Source of the DNA: Flavobacteriaceae bacterium PS02293
Lineage (GTDB): Bacteria; Bacteroidota; Bacteroidia; Flavobacteriales; Weeksellaceae
Assembly: GCA_029960045.1 (NCBI GenBank)
Contig: JASCOV010000001.1
Location: 248,001-312,000, forward strand
Direction: 5' to 3'
Length of the DNA: 64,000 nucleotides
The notes under the pieces were generated by a model. The model worked only from the letters and a program-made list of their open reading frames with translations. It was not told the DNA's origin and searched no databases. This document shows, piece after piece, positions 63,831 through 64,000 of the stretch (positions are counted from its first letter, which is position 1; each line of letters opens with the position of its first letter). A program made the translations under genes and the position numbers.

Positions 63831-64000
63831 TTACTTCAAAATATCATTAATCTTAGGATAATCAGATATTTTTCTGAACTCGAAACGGTTGCTGTTCTGC
63901 AAACCGGAAATAAACAAATCCAATTCCCGAACAGAATCATCATCCTGAAGATATTGGTCGTGAGTCAGGAAAACCAAGTGTCGCGAAGTCTTTTCCAAAT
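63831..64000 (-). CDS. C-terminal end of a gene cut by the window edge
   Basis: The minus-strand frame runs from base 64000 to a stop at 63831 (56 codons). The peptide reads ...SRHLVFLTHDQYLQDDDSVRE, continues through RELDLFISGLQNSNRFEF and ends in YPKINDILK. The pattern (LTHD, then a hydrophilic helix and a short terminal helix) resembles the end of polysaccharide deacetylase-type proteins, but too little is visible to name it. Confidence 0.5.
   Translation of the reverse strand, partial: LEKTSRHLVFLTHDQYLQDDDSVRELDLFISGLQNSNRFEFRKISDYPKINDILK

Overview
The window looks like a chromosomal segment from a Bacteroidota bacterium of the Chryseobacterium/Elizabethkingia group (family Weeksellaceae). 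The evidence is low GC, Bacteroidota-type promoters (TAnnTTTG), secreted proteases with type IX secretion sorting tails, a GLPGLI-family protein, an LpxC-FabZ fusion, and an alkaline phosphatase that matches PafA of Elizabethkingia residue for residue at its catalytic site. Most of the window is ordinary housekeeping sequence. I see no rRNA, tRNA, CRISPR array, prophage or intact insertion sequence.

Layout. 1-5406: end of ilvA, a pirin, purD, a trans-aconitate methyltransferase-like gene and guaA. 5557-12500: an AT-rich accessory island. It has an unknown protein, a LysM/PAAR-like (DUF4280) spike-type protein, a 518-residue effector with a GH19-like muramidase tail, its probable immunity gene, an orphan toxin/immunity pair behind a second truncated copy of the effector's conserved middle, and a third decayed pair. 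12589-23431: FMN glutamate-synthase-like protein, M1 and M36 peptidases, dusB, a cytochrome c lipoprotein, a GH144-like glucanase and rlmF. 23829-34830: lysS, gltBD, a broken YoeB-type toxin with its antitoxin, and gyrB. 34938-41574: small membrane and secreted proteins, an S8 protease, a lipid kinase and an HD hydrolase. 41648-47592: the lipid A/EF-P cluster lpxD-lpxC/fabZ-lpxA-efp-lpxD2-sucD. 47700-54040: an outer-membrane barrel, recA, an MpaB-like oxygenase, pfkA-gap and mdh. 54173-64000: a GLPGLI protein, a flavin reductase divergent from a Fur-family regulator, a glycosylase-like unknown, DUF4256 and YdeI proteins, a TonB-type barrel, pafA, a DUF2400 protein and one cut gene.

The most interesting system is the island at 5557-12500. 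A conserved stretch occurs three times (about 7586-7933, 9371-9722 and 11449-11605), each time followed by a different toxin or toxin remnant and an exported immunity-type protein. Two of the immunity genes also share a conserved 156-nt 3' end encoding a TPR tail. This is the layout expected of a polymorphic toxin locus that stores older toxin/immunity cassettes behind the active one, here apparently linked to a type VI-like PAAR-like spike. The shared 3' tail on the immunity genes is the unusual part.

Secondary points are four copies of a structured intergenic element that resembles the Flavo-1 RNA family, several other intergenic palindromes, a possible homopolymer frameshift in a YoeB toxin, a candidate Fur/Zur-type operator, and promoters placed so close to the start codon that leaderless mRNAs are likely. 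Functions were assigned by reading the translations. No database search was run.
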